NCBI GenBank assembly: GCA_036394315.1
Contig: DASWFI010000081.1
Location: forward strand, 1 to 6,970
Length of the DNA stretch: 6,970 bases
Direction: 5' to 3'
Source of the DNA: DASWFI01 sp036394315
GTDB taxonomy: Bacteria; Patescibacteriota; Doudnabacteria; UBA920; O2-02-FULL-48-8
Shown here: piece after piece, positions 1 through 5,607 of the stretch
Layout: the number at the start of each line of letters is the position of its first letter
Position numbering within the stretch: the stretch's first letter is position 1
Position numbers and translations under genes: made by a program
The notes under the pieces: model-generated
Databases searched by the model: none
What the model saw: only the letters and a program-made list of their open reading frames with translations
What the model was told of the DNA's origin: nothing

Positions 1-63
1 TGCTTTGTCCGCGGAGAGGTAATCCGCTAATTTGTCTTTTAATATCTCTTGTTTTGTAGCCAT
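1..63 (-). CDS. N-terminal fragment of an unidentified protein, possibly an integrase/transposase
   Basis: An open frame starts with ATG at 63-61 on the minus strand and runs off the left edge of the window after 21 codons. The visible residues, after Met-Ala, are TKQEILKDKLADYLSADK and then Ala. The run is charged and should be helical. The pattern (T)KQE-L-K-YL-A-K resembles, from memory, the start of integrase-core (DDE) transposases common in Patescibacteria, but 21 residues cannot settle it. No Shine-Dalgarno sequence lies upstream (TTGTATTATGAAT before the ATG), as for the other AT-rich genes here. It is divergent from the hotdog gene at 215. The fragment is probably real coding sequence; its identity is a guess. 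Confidence 0.5.
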   Translation of the reverse strand, partial: MATKQEILKDKLADYLSADKA

Positions 64-107
64 ATTCATAATACAACTACAATAACAGGAATTATTATCT
101 AACCGCT

Positions 108-144
108 CATCCCTTGATAACACTATTTGATATCTAAAGGGATG
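108..144. repeat. 8-bp perfect inverted repeat between divergent genes
   Basis: CATCCCTT (108-115) and AAGGGATG (137-144) are exact reverse complements separated by 21 bp. A further pair, AACCG (101-105) and CGGTT (156-160), flanks them but is not concentric. The inner arms lie just upstream of the -35 box of the plus-strand promoter and about 45-80 bp upstream of the minus-strand gene start. The site could be an operator for divergent genes or part of a mobile-element end. The sequence alone does not decide, and chance is possible in 150 bp of AT-rich DNA. Confidence 0.35.
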
Positions 145-146
145 GG

Positions 147-175
147 TTGATAAAACGGTTAAGTTAAAGTATAAT
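147..175 (+). promoter_or_regulatory. Sigma-70-type promoter of the MaoC-like gene
   Basis: TTGATA (147-152) and a perfect TATAAT (170-175) are separated by exactly 17 bp. This predicts transcription starting near 181-183 and a leader of about 33 nt that contains the AGGAGG at 204-209. It is one of the two best promoter matches in the window. Confidence 0.7.
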
Positions 176-203
176 TATTCTATTCGCTTTTTCCCCAATC
201 ATC

Positions 204-209
204 AGGAGG
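204..209 (+). promoter_or_regulatory. Consensus Shine-Dalgarno of the MaoC-like gene
   Basis: AGGAGG lies five bases before the ATG at 215 and fixes that start. It stands out because none of the AT-rich genes of the window has a comparable ribosome binding site. Confidence 0.8.
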
Positions 210-214
210 GCCCT

Positions 215-724
215 ATGGCCACGCGTAGCGCTTCGTCGGCAGTTGAGTCGTCGTCCGTTCCGTTGGGCCGAAACGGTCCAGAGCTCGTGCCACGATCTGT
301 CTACCTCACGTCCCCGAGAACTGTGGCTGACAGCAACATCCGTCATCACATCGAAGCGTGCGGAGACGACAACTCCGTTCATCTGAACGACAGCCTAGCT
401 CGGGCACTTCCGCTCAAAAACCGCCTGCTCGGCCGTATCGCCCACGGCAAGCTCGTCCAGGCTATCGCCATTGATCTCCTGCGCCGCGAAGAGCTTGAGC
501 TCAGGCCAGAGATCGTCCCGATGATCGTCGAAGAGAACTGGAAGCACAGGGCGCCGCTTTACCCTGGCGAGGAAATTCGTGTACGCTATACTCGCCCTGA
601 CAACCTGCGGCTCAACCGCCCGATCACCTTCGAGATCACCGTATTCGTACTGCGCGCCGAAGTCGAGGTCGTCGTCCAGGTGGGCACTGTCATCGCGTTT
701 CCGACACAAATCGTCGAATCCTAA
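215..724 (+). CDS. MaoC-like hotdog-fold hydratase/dehydratase, 169 aa
   Basis: The product is a single hotdog-domain protein of the MaoC / R-specific enoyl-CoA hydratase superfamily. Known members add or remove water across the C2-C3 bond of acyl thioesters in the cytoplasm; the substrate here is unknown. The hydratase-2 motif is visible as EACGDDNSVHLNDSLA (residues 47-62), with the expected catalytic pair Asp51 and His56. The usual Pro after Asn53 is Ser54. The second conserved block, GRIAHGKLV (73-81), follows. A beta-rich stretch with PGEEIRVRY (117-125) completes a domain of normal length, after about 27 low-complexity N-terminal residues. The start is set by an AGGAGG and a TTGATA-17-TATAAT promoter. 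G+C is about 55-60% in hand-counted lines, well above the minus-strand genes, so recent transfer or a chimeric join is likely. A non-catalytic role cannot be excluded, but the fold call is firm. Confidence 0.88.
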   Translation: MATRSASSAVESSSVPLGRNGPELVPRSVYLTSPRTVADSNIRHHIEACGDDNSVHLNDSLARALPLKNRLLGRIAHGKLVQAIAIDLLRREELELRPEIVPMIVEENWKHRAPLYPGEEIRVRYTRPDNLRLNRPITFEITVFVLRAEVEVVVQVGTVIAFPTQIVES

Positions 725-761
725 AGGGGTCAGCAAGAATTCCAATCTTGTCGACCTCTTC

Positions 762-779
762 TTTTTTTTGTCAAAAAAA
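762..779. terminator. Weak A/T-only inverted repeat, possible two-way terminator
   Basis: T8-GTC-A7 can form seven A:T pairs around a three-base loop. It lies after the plus-strand hotdog stop (722-724) and after the stop (795-797) of the small minus-strand ORF, where a convergent terminator would be expected. A 5-bp stem CAAGA/TCTTG (734-738, 746-750) precedes the T run. No G:C-rich stem is present, so function is doubtful. Confidence 0.25.
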
Positions 780-794
780 TAGACCATACGTTAT

Positions 795-965
795 TTATCT
801 ATGGCTGTTATTCTGCGTCTTACCCTCTTTGGGCCAGGGGAATCCGATGCTTGCGGCCAAAGCGGCAAATGTTATGATGACGGTAATCACCGAAAACCAG
901 GACGGCAATTCTTTGCGCTCGAGTTCCAACTTATCCCTCCCTATTTTTCGAGAAACCTGCGCCAC
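795..965 (-). CDS. Possible small single-pass membrane protein, 56 aa, GTG start
   Basis: From GTG at 965-963 to TAA at 797-795. The N-terminal 20 residues are a charged, helix-prone stretch (SRKIGRDKLELERKEL). A clear hydrophobic helix follows, WFSVITVIITFAALAASIGF (residues 23-42), then PWPKEGK and a polar tail. The basic residues before and after the helix do not fix the topology. The start overlaps the TAG of a 22-codon ORF by one base (TAGTG), which would allow coupled translation. It has no Shine-Dalgarno of its own and no family I recognise. The frame stays open upstream to a TAG at 998-996, so the true start could be different, or this could be the end of a decayed gene. The hydrophobic pattern favours this strand over the antisense ORFs, but the evidence is thin. 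Confidence 0.3.
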   Translation of the reverse strand: MAQVSRKIGRDKLELERKELPSWFSVITVIITFAALAASIGFPWPKEGKTQNNSHR

Positions 966-1033
966 TATTTTCGGAATGTGAGGCCGAAGTTGTGGATCAG
1001 GACTCTAGCTTTGACGAGACTGAAACGGAACAT
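965..1033 (-). CDS. Possible 22-aa leader ORF coupled to the small membrane ORF
   Basis: ATG at 1033-1031 is preceded by GGGAGG four bases away, a good Shine-Dalgarno. The peptide MFRFSLVKARVLIHNFGLTF-RK is basic and hydrophobic. Its stop TAG (967-965) shares one base with the GTG of the 56-aa ORF. It begins 67 nt after the mnmA stop with no clear terminator between, so mnmA transcripts could read through it. It could be a coupling leader, or the two ORFs could be a gene broken by a frameshift. It is too short for composition to support it. Confidence 0.2.
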   Translation of the reverse strand: MFRFSLVKARVLIHNFGLTFRK

Positions 1034-1050
1034 CGTTCCTCCCTTTCTGC

Positions 1051-1079
1051 CCTCCTAACCTACACACTGGTAAAGGAGG
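1051..1079. repeat. Hairpin pairing CCTCCT with AGGAGG
   Basis: CCTCCT (1051-1056) pairs with AGGAGG (1074-1079), and inside it ACC (1058-1060) pairs with GGT (1069-1071), with a small internal loop and an 8-base apical loop. No T run follows on either side, so it does not look like an intrinsic terminator. On the plus strand it would hide an AGGAGG; on the minus strand it lies between mnmA and the small ORFs. Confidence 0.3.
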
Positions 1080-1100
1080 ATTGTGTTGGCGCTGCCGAAA

Positions 1101-2183
1101 CTACAAAACTGTATCTATAATTCCACCGCCTAAAAGCTCATCGCCTTCGTAGATCACGGCCGCTTGGCCGGGCGTTAATGCTCTCTGCGGAGAATCAAAC
1201 GTAATTATTATATCTTTCCCGTGTTGCTCGAGTAAGGCCTGATAGTCTGGATGATGATAGCGAATCGCCACACCGGTATGAAGTGGAAGGGCAAGTGCTT
1301 TATTTACCCAAGTTAAATCCGTAACAGTAAACTTTTTCTTCCATAGCTGTGCGTCTTGCTTGTCATTGGTCACGATCAGTTGATTGGCTTTAAAATTCTT
1401 GTTCACCACGTAGTATGGTCCAGTGCCGCCCAACTTCATACCTTCCCTCTGGCCAATAGTATAATAGGGTAAGCCCTCGTGCTGACCCAAAACGTGTCCG
1501 GAAGTTGTAACTATCTGCCCTGCTGTAGGAGTCATGTGGGCTTTCAAAAATTCCGTGACGTTAATTTTGCCGATAAAACAAATCCCCTGAGAATCTTTTT
1601 TCTCCGCATTCGGCAATTTGAATTTCCTGGCCAGATTCCTGACTTCTGATTTTTGTAAATGGCCAATTGGAAACATGGCTTTGCTCAACTGCTTCTGATT
1701 CAATTTATATAAAAAATAACTCTGATCCTTCGTGGGATCAATTCCTTTGAGTAAATGGTAAGTGTGATTTATTTTTCGATATTTAACTTGGGCATAATGT
1801 CCGGTGGCCACAAAATCAGCGCCAAGCTGCATTGCTCGATCCAAAAATACTTTGAACTTTATCTCGCTGTTGCACATCACATCTGGATTGGGTGTGCGCC
1901 CTGCTTCATATTCGCGTAAAAAATATTCCACGACTTTATTATGATATTCTTTTTCAAAATCCCAGACGTAAAAAGGTATATCTAAAACCTGCGCCACTTT
2001 TCTGGCATCTTCCGAATCCTCAGCCCAGGTACAGCCATAATCCCCGAAGTCTACGCTCCAATTCTTCATAAATACGCCAATGACATCAAAGCCTTGCTGT
2101 TTGAGCAATGCTGCAGTAACAGAGGAATCCACTCCCCCGCTCATTCCTACAACAATGGTTTTTATCTCACTGTTCTTTTTCAT
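1101..2183 (-). CDS. mnmA: tRNA-specific 2-thiouridylase MnmA, 360 aa
   Basis: MnmA uses ATP to adenylate C2 of the wobble uridine U34 in the tRNAs for Lys, Glu and Gln, then inserts sulfur, working in the cytoplasm. The N-terminal PP-loop ATPase motif is MSGGVDSS (residues 14-21). ATGHYA (126-131) and KDQSYFLY (152-159) are family blocks. The catalytic cysteines are both present: Cys104 in NPDVMCN, with the conserved Asp101, and Cys202 in DSQGICFIG. They correspond to Cys102 and Cys199 of the E. coli enzyme. The central region with LPYYTIGQREGM (238-249) and a C-terminal beta domain ending in LLGGGIIDTVL follow, at normal family length. It has its own promoter, is separated from the upstream operon by a terminator, and has no Shine-Dalgarno. 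No sulfur-relay partner is nearby, so it is a lone housekeeping gene. Confidence 0.97.
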   Translation of the reverse strand: MKKNSEIKTIVVGMSGGVDSSVTAALLKQQGFDVIGVFMKNWSVDFGDYGCTWAEDSEDARKVAQVLDIPFYVWDFEKEYHNKVVEYFLREYEAGRTPNPDVMCNSEIKFKVFLDRAMQLGADFVATGHYAQVKYRKINHTYHLLKGIDPTKDQSYFLYKLNQKQLSKAMFPIGHLQKSEVRNLARKFKLPNAEKKDSQGICFIGKINVTEFLKAHMTPTAGQIVTTSGHVLGQHEGLPYYTIGQREGMKLGGTGPYYVVNKNFKANQLIVTNDKQDAQLWKKKFTVTDLTWVNKALALPLHTGVAIRYHHPDYQALLEQHGKDIIITFDSPQRALTPGQAAVIYEGDELLGGGIIDTVL

Positions 2184-2193
2184 AGCGTGGGTT

Positions 2194-2222
2194 ATTATAA
2201 CAATAATTCATGATTTTGTCAG
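2194..2222 (-). promoter_or_regulatory. mnmA promoter placed for a near-leaderless transcript
   Basis: On the minus strand CTGACA (2222-2217) and a perfect TATAAT (2199-2194) are 17 bp apart. The -10 box ends only ten bases before the mnmA ATG, so a start 5-8 bases downstream of it leaves a leader of about 2-5 nt. This fits the lack of any Shine-Dalgarno upstream of mnmA. Confidence 0.7.
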
Positions 2223-2267
2223 GGATAAAAAAAGATGGCAGAGCGGCGTACCTTTGGGGGTAAAGCT

Positions 2268-2298
2268 AAAATAAGCCAACTTTCTGTTGGCTTATTTT
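2268..2298 (-). terminator. Rho-independent terminator of the regulator/ATPase operon
   Basis: AAAATAAGCCAAC (2268-2280) and GTTGGCTTATTTT (2286-2298) form a perfect 13-bp stem around a 5-base loop. In minus-strand RNA the stem ends in UUUU, 27 bases after the ATPase stop at 2325. The A/T arms make it usable in both directions. It isolates the operon from the mnmA promoter at 2194-2222. Confidence 0.9.
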
Positions 2299-2324
2299 CT
2301 ACACTAATTTATTTGTCCACATAA

Positions 2325-4238
2325 TTAGAACTGAATCTTGTCACCTGGCTTCAAAGTGCCCTGTTGAGTTTCTACGGCTGGAGGTGATTCCTCTTGCTTT
2401 GGCTGGATTGGCGGTGGTGGAGGAGGTGGAGTTGATTTCGCCACTGCTGCGGGTGGCGGTTGCGGTGCTTGTTGTGGTTTCGGATTCTCCCTCGCTATTG
2501 ATTGCTCCAGGGATTTGCTTAAATCATTCAAGGCAGCCGCGGTTTTATCCACGCTTTCGTTGAGCTTTTCTGTGGTCAATTTATTTACTGTGCTCCAAAC
2601 TGGATTTTCCACAGGCTTTCGATCACTTTCTCTGCGAGCGGGAGGACTGTCTCCTTGCCGCGATCTTGGTCCGGGTCGCCTTCGCTCATCGCGATCAAAT
2701 CGATTTTGAGGTCTTGGATTTTGACTCTGGCGCGGTGGTTCCGACTGAGGTTTTGGTTCTTCTCTGGGAGGCTGAGGTTTAGGTTCTGCAGGCACTGTAC
2801 GATCGATTCTTGGCGCTGCTGGGGCTGTGGAGCTGATTTGCTGACGCGTACCTGTGGCACTTCGTTCCTGATAACGCAAACTTTCCTGCAAATCTTCCTG
2901 ATCCACGGCTCCTGACTCCGCCTCTGCGGCTTGAGCGTGAAATTCCGATCCCATCCAGCGGTTGATTTTTTCCTCAACCACTAACCTTTCAGTAGCATAG
3001 CGCTCACGCGAAATCTTGATCACTTTTTCCAAATTTCCTGTGGCTTCCGCAATAGGCGGCAAGGTTGTGGCTGAAAACGGTGTGGAGGAAACTCCGTTAA
3101 TCATCAATTTCAGATAAATGTGATACTTAGTGAGATTCACCAGATCGTTGAGAAGATAAGTCGGGTCGAATTCTTTTTCCAAAAATTCCGCATCATCCGC
3201 CCCCACGCGGAAGACTATCAGCGTGCCAACGTTACCGAAAATGGCATCTCGCACCACGGTATTTTTCTTGTCAGTGACGAGCTGACCGATGTATTGGTGG
3301 GCCACGATCAAATTCAGGCGGTATTTGCGCGCTTCAGATAAAATATTGGCGAAGGATTCCGTCGCAAAGTTCTGAAATTCGTCAACATAAAGATAAAAAT
3401 CCTTGCGGTTATCTTCCGGAATATCCACGCGACTCATGGCAGCCAGTTGAATTTTGGTGATAATCATAGCTCCCAAAAGTGCTGAGTTATCCTCACCAAT
3501 CCGGCCTTTAGATAAGTTGATTAAAAAGATTTTTTTATTGTCCATGATATCCCGCAGATCAATGGAGCTTTTGGTCTGGCCCACGATATTGCGTACTATA
3601 ACTGATGACAAAAACTGTCCGACTTTGTTTTGGATCGGAGCGATGGCTTCGTTTCGAAACTTGTCATTGTAATTAGCAAACTCATCCACCCAAAACGATT
3701 TCACTACAGGATCTTTGATATTGTCCACGATCCGTTTGCGGTAATTTTTATTGACCAACATCCGGGCAATACCCAATAAAGTATTTCCCGGCGAATCCAA
3801 AAGAGCCAAGATCGTATTGTTGAGAATATATTCCATTCTAGCGCTCCAAACTCCAGCCCAGATTTTGGTAAAAACACCCATCAATCCTGACGCCACCAAA
3901 TGTTTATACTTCGGATCCACTGATTCCAAGGGATTGAAAGCAATCGGGAAATCGTTGTCTGCAGGGTTAAGATAGACCACATCATTTACACGGTTGGAGG
4001 GAATGTAGTCTAAAACTTTTTCCACTGAATCGCCGTGCGGATCTACGAATGCCACACCATTGCCAGCGAGAATATCCTGGATAACCATATTTTCAATCAG
4101 GGTGGTTTTGCCCATACCGGTTTTCCCGATGATGTACATGTGGCGGCGGCGATCGTCTTTGCGAATGCCAAAAGCCACTTCCCTGTTTCGGAAGTTAGTT
4201 TTGGCAAACAGTGTTATATCATTATCATCATTGGCCAT
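2325..4238 (-). CDS. VirD4/TraG-HerA-like DNA-translocation ATPase with proline-rich tail, 637 aa
   Basis: This is a hexameric-motor-type P-loop ATPase of the VirD4/TraD/HerA (FtsK-like) group. Known members pump DNA or secreted substrates at the inner membrane. The Walker A motif is GKTGMGKTT (residues 38-46), VDPHGD (65-70) is the conserved strand after it, Walker B is YLYVDEFQNF (282-291), and VAHQYIGQL (312-320) is the sensor-like motif with Gln315. The ATPase core ends near residue 395. A charged region follows, then about 155 disordered residues (470-625) rich in Pro, Gln, Arg and Glu, including P7 at 604-610. Inside this lies one amphipathic helix-prone segment (about 548-583). The last residues are LKPGDKIQF. 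No transmembrane helix is present, although family members usually have N-terminal ones; the upstream gene probably supplies the anchor. The start follows a 31-bp gap and lacks a Shine-Dalgarno. The transported substrate is unknown. Confidence 0.88.
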   Translation of the reverse strand: MANDDNDITLFAKTNFRNREVAFGIRKDDRRRHMYIIGKTGMGKTTLIENMVIQDILAGNGVAFVDPHGDSVEKVLDYIPSNRVNDVVYLNPADNDFPIAFNPLESVDPKYKHLVASGLMGVFTKIWAGVWSARMEYILNNTILALLDSPGNTLLGIARMLVNKNYRKRIVDNIKDPVVKSFWVDEFANYNDKFRNEAIAPIQNKVGQFLSSVIVRNIVGQTKSSIDLRDIMDNKKIFLINLSKGRIGEDNSALLGAMIITKIQLAAMSRVDIPEDNRKDFYLYVDEFQNFATESFANILSEARKYRLNLIVAHQYIGQLVTDKKNTVVRDAIFGNVGTLIVFRVGADDAEFLEKEFDPTYLLNDLVNLTKYHIYLKLMINGVSSTPFSATTLPPIAEATGNLEKVIKISRERYATERLVVEEKINRWMGSEFHAQAAEAESGAVDQEDLQESLRYQERSATGTRQQISSTAPAAPRIDRTVPAEPKPQPPREEPKPQSEPPRQSQNPRPQNRFDRDERRRPGPRSRQGDSPPARRESDRKPVENPVWSTVNKLTTEKLNESVDKTAAALNDLSKSLEQSIARENPKPQQAPQPPPAAVAKSTPPPPPPPIQPKQEESPPAVETQQGTLKPGDKIQF

Positions 4239-4269
4239 AAAAGATTAAAGATTTAAGTTATAAGCGTAA

Positions 4270-5589
4270 CTACCCAATGGGTAAATCCATTGGAGGTGCA
4301 GATTTGACTGTATGAACCTTTTCAAGCTGTGAGATGCGGGAATGCTGAGTTTGTGGGAAGTGGAAAATAGTGGCAAGCTCTTCCACATTCATTACAACCT
4401 TGCCACTCCCTCGCCAATGGCTGCGCGCCGTAAAATTATGCAGCATGTGGCGTTTGCGGGTTAATTTAGCATTTTCCATATAAGGACGCTCCAGTTTTTC
4501 AGAAATCCTATACGTCGGGCCTTCGGTCCAGGTGTGCCCAATGTCTGGCTTGAGTCCGTTCAGATTTACATCATCAAAATTCCGGACAGCGCCGATGAAC
4601 TCTGGAATTCTTAAAGATTTATTAATCTTATCTTTGGGAGCCAGGTAAAGAGCTCTGATGCGAACTTCATAACCGATTTTGCCCAGTGCCCGCTGAATGG
4701 AATTAATTACTAGTTTCTCCACGTCAGTTCTGTGCAGCATCAGGGTCGGCGGTTCTTCTTTCTCTCTCACTGTAGTTTTGTGCTCTTCGGGTGGTGTGAT
4801 AAAAGCCACGAGCATATCCCCCATGAACCTCGGAATCGCAAATACGATCCGCTCGAACCATCCTTCCTCAAGATGCATAGGCACGCCTTTGAGTTTATCT
4901 ATCAAGTGGCTGGTATGCTCTTTCCAGTCGTCATTCACAGGTTTAATCACCACTTGCCAAACCATCAATTCATGCGGCTGCATATTGCTCATGACTTCGA
5001 TCAAATTAGACAATGGCTCAATAAACGTTTCCTGAGCCGAGTGTTCGAAGGAATCCACCTGGCTAAAAGTTCTTATAGGATAGGCGCTGTCTTTTTTCTT
5101 GTTGAATTGCGTGCCCCAAAAATCAAAGTCAGCATGCTCCGGCTCATAGTGATGCGGCAAATTTTTCAAATAATCTTCCACTTCACTTATTTCCGCCTTG
5201 GGGTATTGCGCAAAAATCGCACTTTCCAATAAATTGCGATAGCGTTCCGGGATTTTAAAAATATACGACACCTTCCCTCCCAAACTCACTATTTCACATG
5301 AGAGCCAGAGCACTGATCTGCCGGCAAAAATTTCTCCCCAGGTAAAATTCGTATGGATAGCATGAAGTGCCACGAAAACCTGTTCCATGGCCAATGGCGA
5401 TTTTTCGTTTATTTCGTCAATCTTTACTTCCAAAAAAACCCATTTGATAGAATCAACGTAGGCTTTGTTATTTTTTTGCTTGCGCAGGAAATACAACATC
5501 CAAACGAGTGCAGCAAAAAAAAGCGTCCATCCACCCGGGATCAGAGCATAGTCAATTACGTAATTTAAAAAATCTACTAAAACTCCCAT
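4270..5589 (-). CDS. Membrane-anchored DUF8128-like partner of the VirD4-like ATPase, 439 aa
   Basis: A short N-terminus leads into one transmembrane helix (about residues 18-36, GGWTLFFAALVWMLYFLR), followed by basic KQKNNK, which suggests a cytoplasmic body by the positive-inside rule. The remaining 400 residues are soluble alpha/beta with no nucleotide-binding motif. The C-terminal part contains NVEELATIFHFP (401-412). This resembles the EELA-x-hydrophobic-HxP block found just before the motor domain in fused conjugation-type ATPases, and a likely motor gene follows after 31 bp. I read it as the anchor half of a split coupling protein; the DUF8128 label is from memory. It follows the regulator gene by 18 bp without a Shine-Dalgarno, so the genes are almost certainly co-transcribed. 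Its biochemical function is unknown. Confidence 0.8.
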   Translation of the reverse strand: MGVLVDFLNYVIDYALIPGGWTLFFAALVWMLYFLRKQKNNKAYVDSIKWVFLEVKIDEINEKSPLAMEQVFVALHAIHTNFTWGEIFAGRSVLWLSCEIVSLGGKVSYIFKIPERYRNLLESAIFAQYPKAEISEVEDYLKNLPHHYEPEHADFDFWGTQFNKKKDSAYPIRTFSQVDSFEHSAQETFIEPLSNLIEVMSNMQPHELMVWQVVIKPVNDDWKEHTSHLIDKLKGVPMHLEEGWFERIVFAIPRFMGDMLVAFITPPEEHKTTVREKEEPPTLMLHRTDVEKLVINSIQRALGKIGYEVRIRALYLAPKDKINKSLRIPEFIGAVRNFDDVNLNGLKPDIGHTWTEGPTYRISEKLERPYMENAKLTRKRHMLHNFTARSHWRGSGKVVMNVEELATIFHFPQTQHSRISQLEKVHTVKSAPPMDLPIG

Positions 5590-5607
5590 TGGATTTTGGT
5601 ATCAGCG

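Larger units (their letters stand above)
725..1100. other. Region without a firm gene; small-ORF candidates and a hairpin
   Basis: No protein longer than 85 residues reads through this stretch. Its G+C (about 48-50% in the lines I counted) lies between the hotdog gene and mnmA. It holds an A/T-only inverted repeat (762-779), two overlapping small minus-strand ORFs (795-1033), a competing plus-strand ORF (992-1120) and a hairpin built from CCTCCT and AGGAGG (1051-1079). No tRNA, rRNA or repeat array is visible. The longer plus-strand ORFs here have no Shine-Dalgarno and no recognisable product. The stretch may be the rest of an acquired segment that includes the hotdog gene. Confidence 0.5.

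Noticed and set aside
395..787. 130-aa minus-strand ORF opposite the hotdog gene
   Set aside because: It is antisense to a gene with motif, promoter and SD; its protein is a string of Asp/Glu/Arg typical of the shadow of a G+C-rich frame, with no SD.
748..1058. Plus-strand ORFs of 77 and 85 aa (748-981, 801-1058)
   Set aside because: Neither has an SD or promoter or a recognisable product; both lie opposite the hydrophobic minus-strand ORF and overlap each other in different frames.
1083..1133. 16-codon plus-strand ORF after AGGAGG-ATT-GTG
   Set aside because: Despite the SD it is very short, runs into the mnmA coding end, and its SD is one arm of a hairpin; no further support.
2400..2440. 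Tandem GGT/GGA repeat as a CRISPR or satellite
   Set aside because: It is the proline codon run of the ATPase tail, in frame, without spacers.
2585..2977. 130-aa minus-strand ORF in another frame of the ATPase tail
   Set aside because: It lies wholly within the proline-rich coding region in a shifted frame; low-complexity sequence keeps alternative frames open.
4732..5232. 166-aa plus-strand ORF
   Set aside because: It is antisense to the well-supported 439-aa membrane protein, with no SD and no domain; a shadow.
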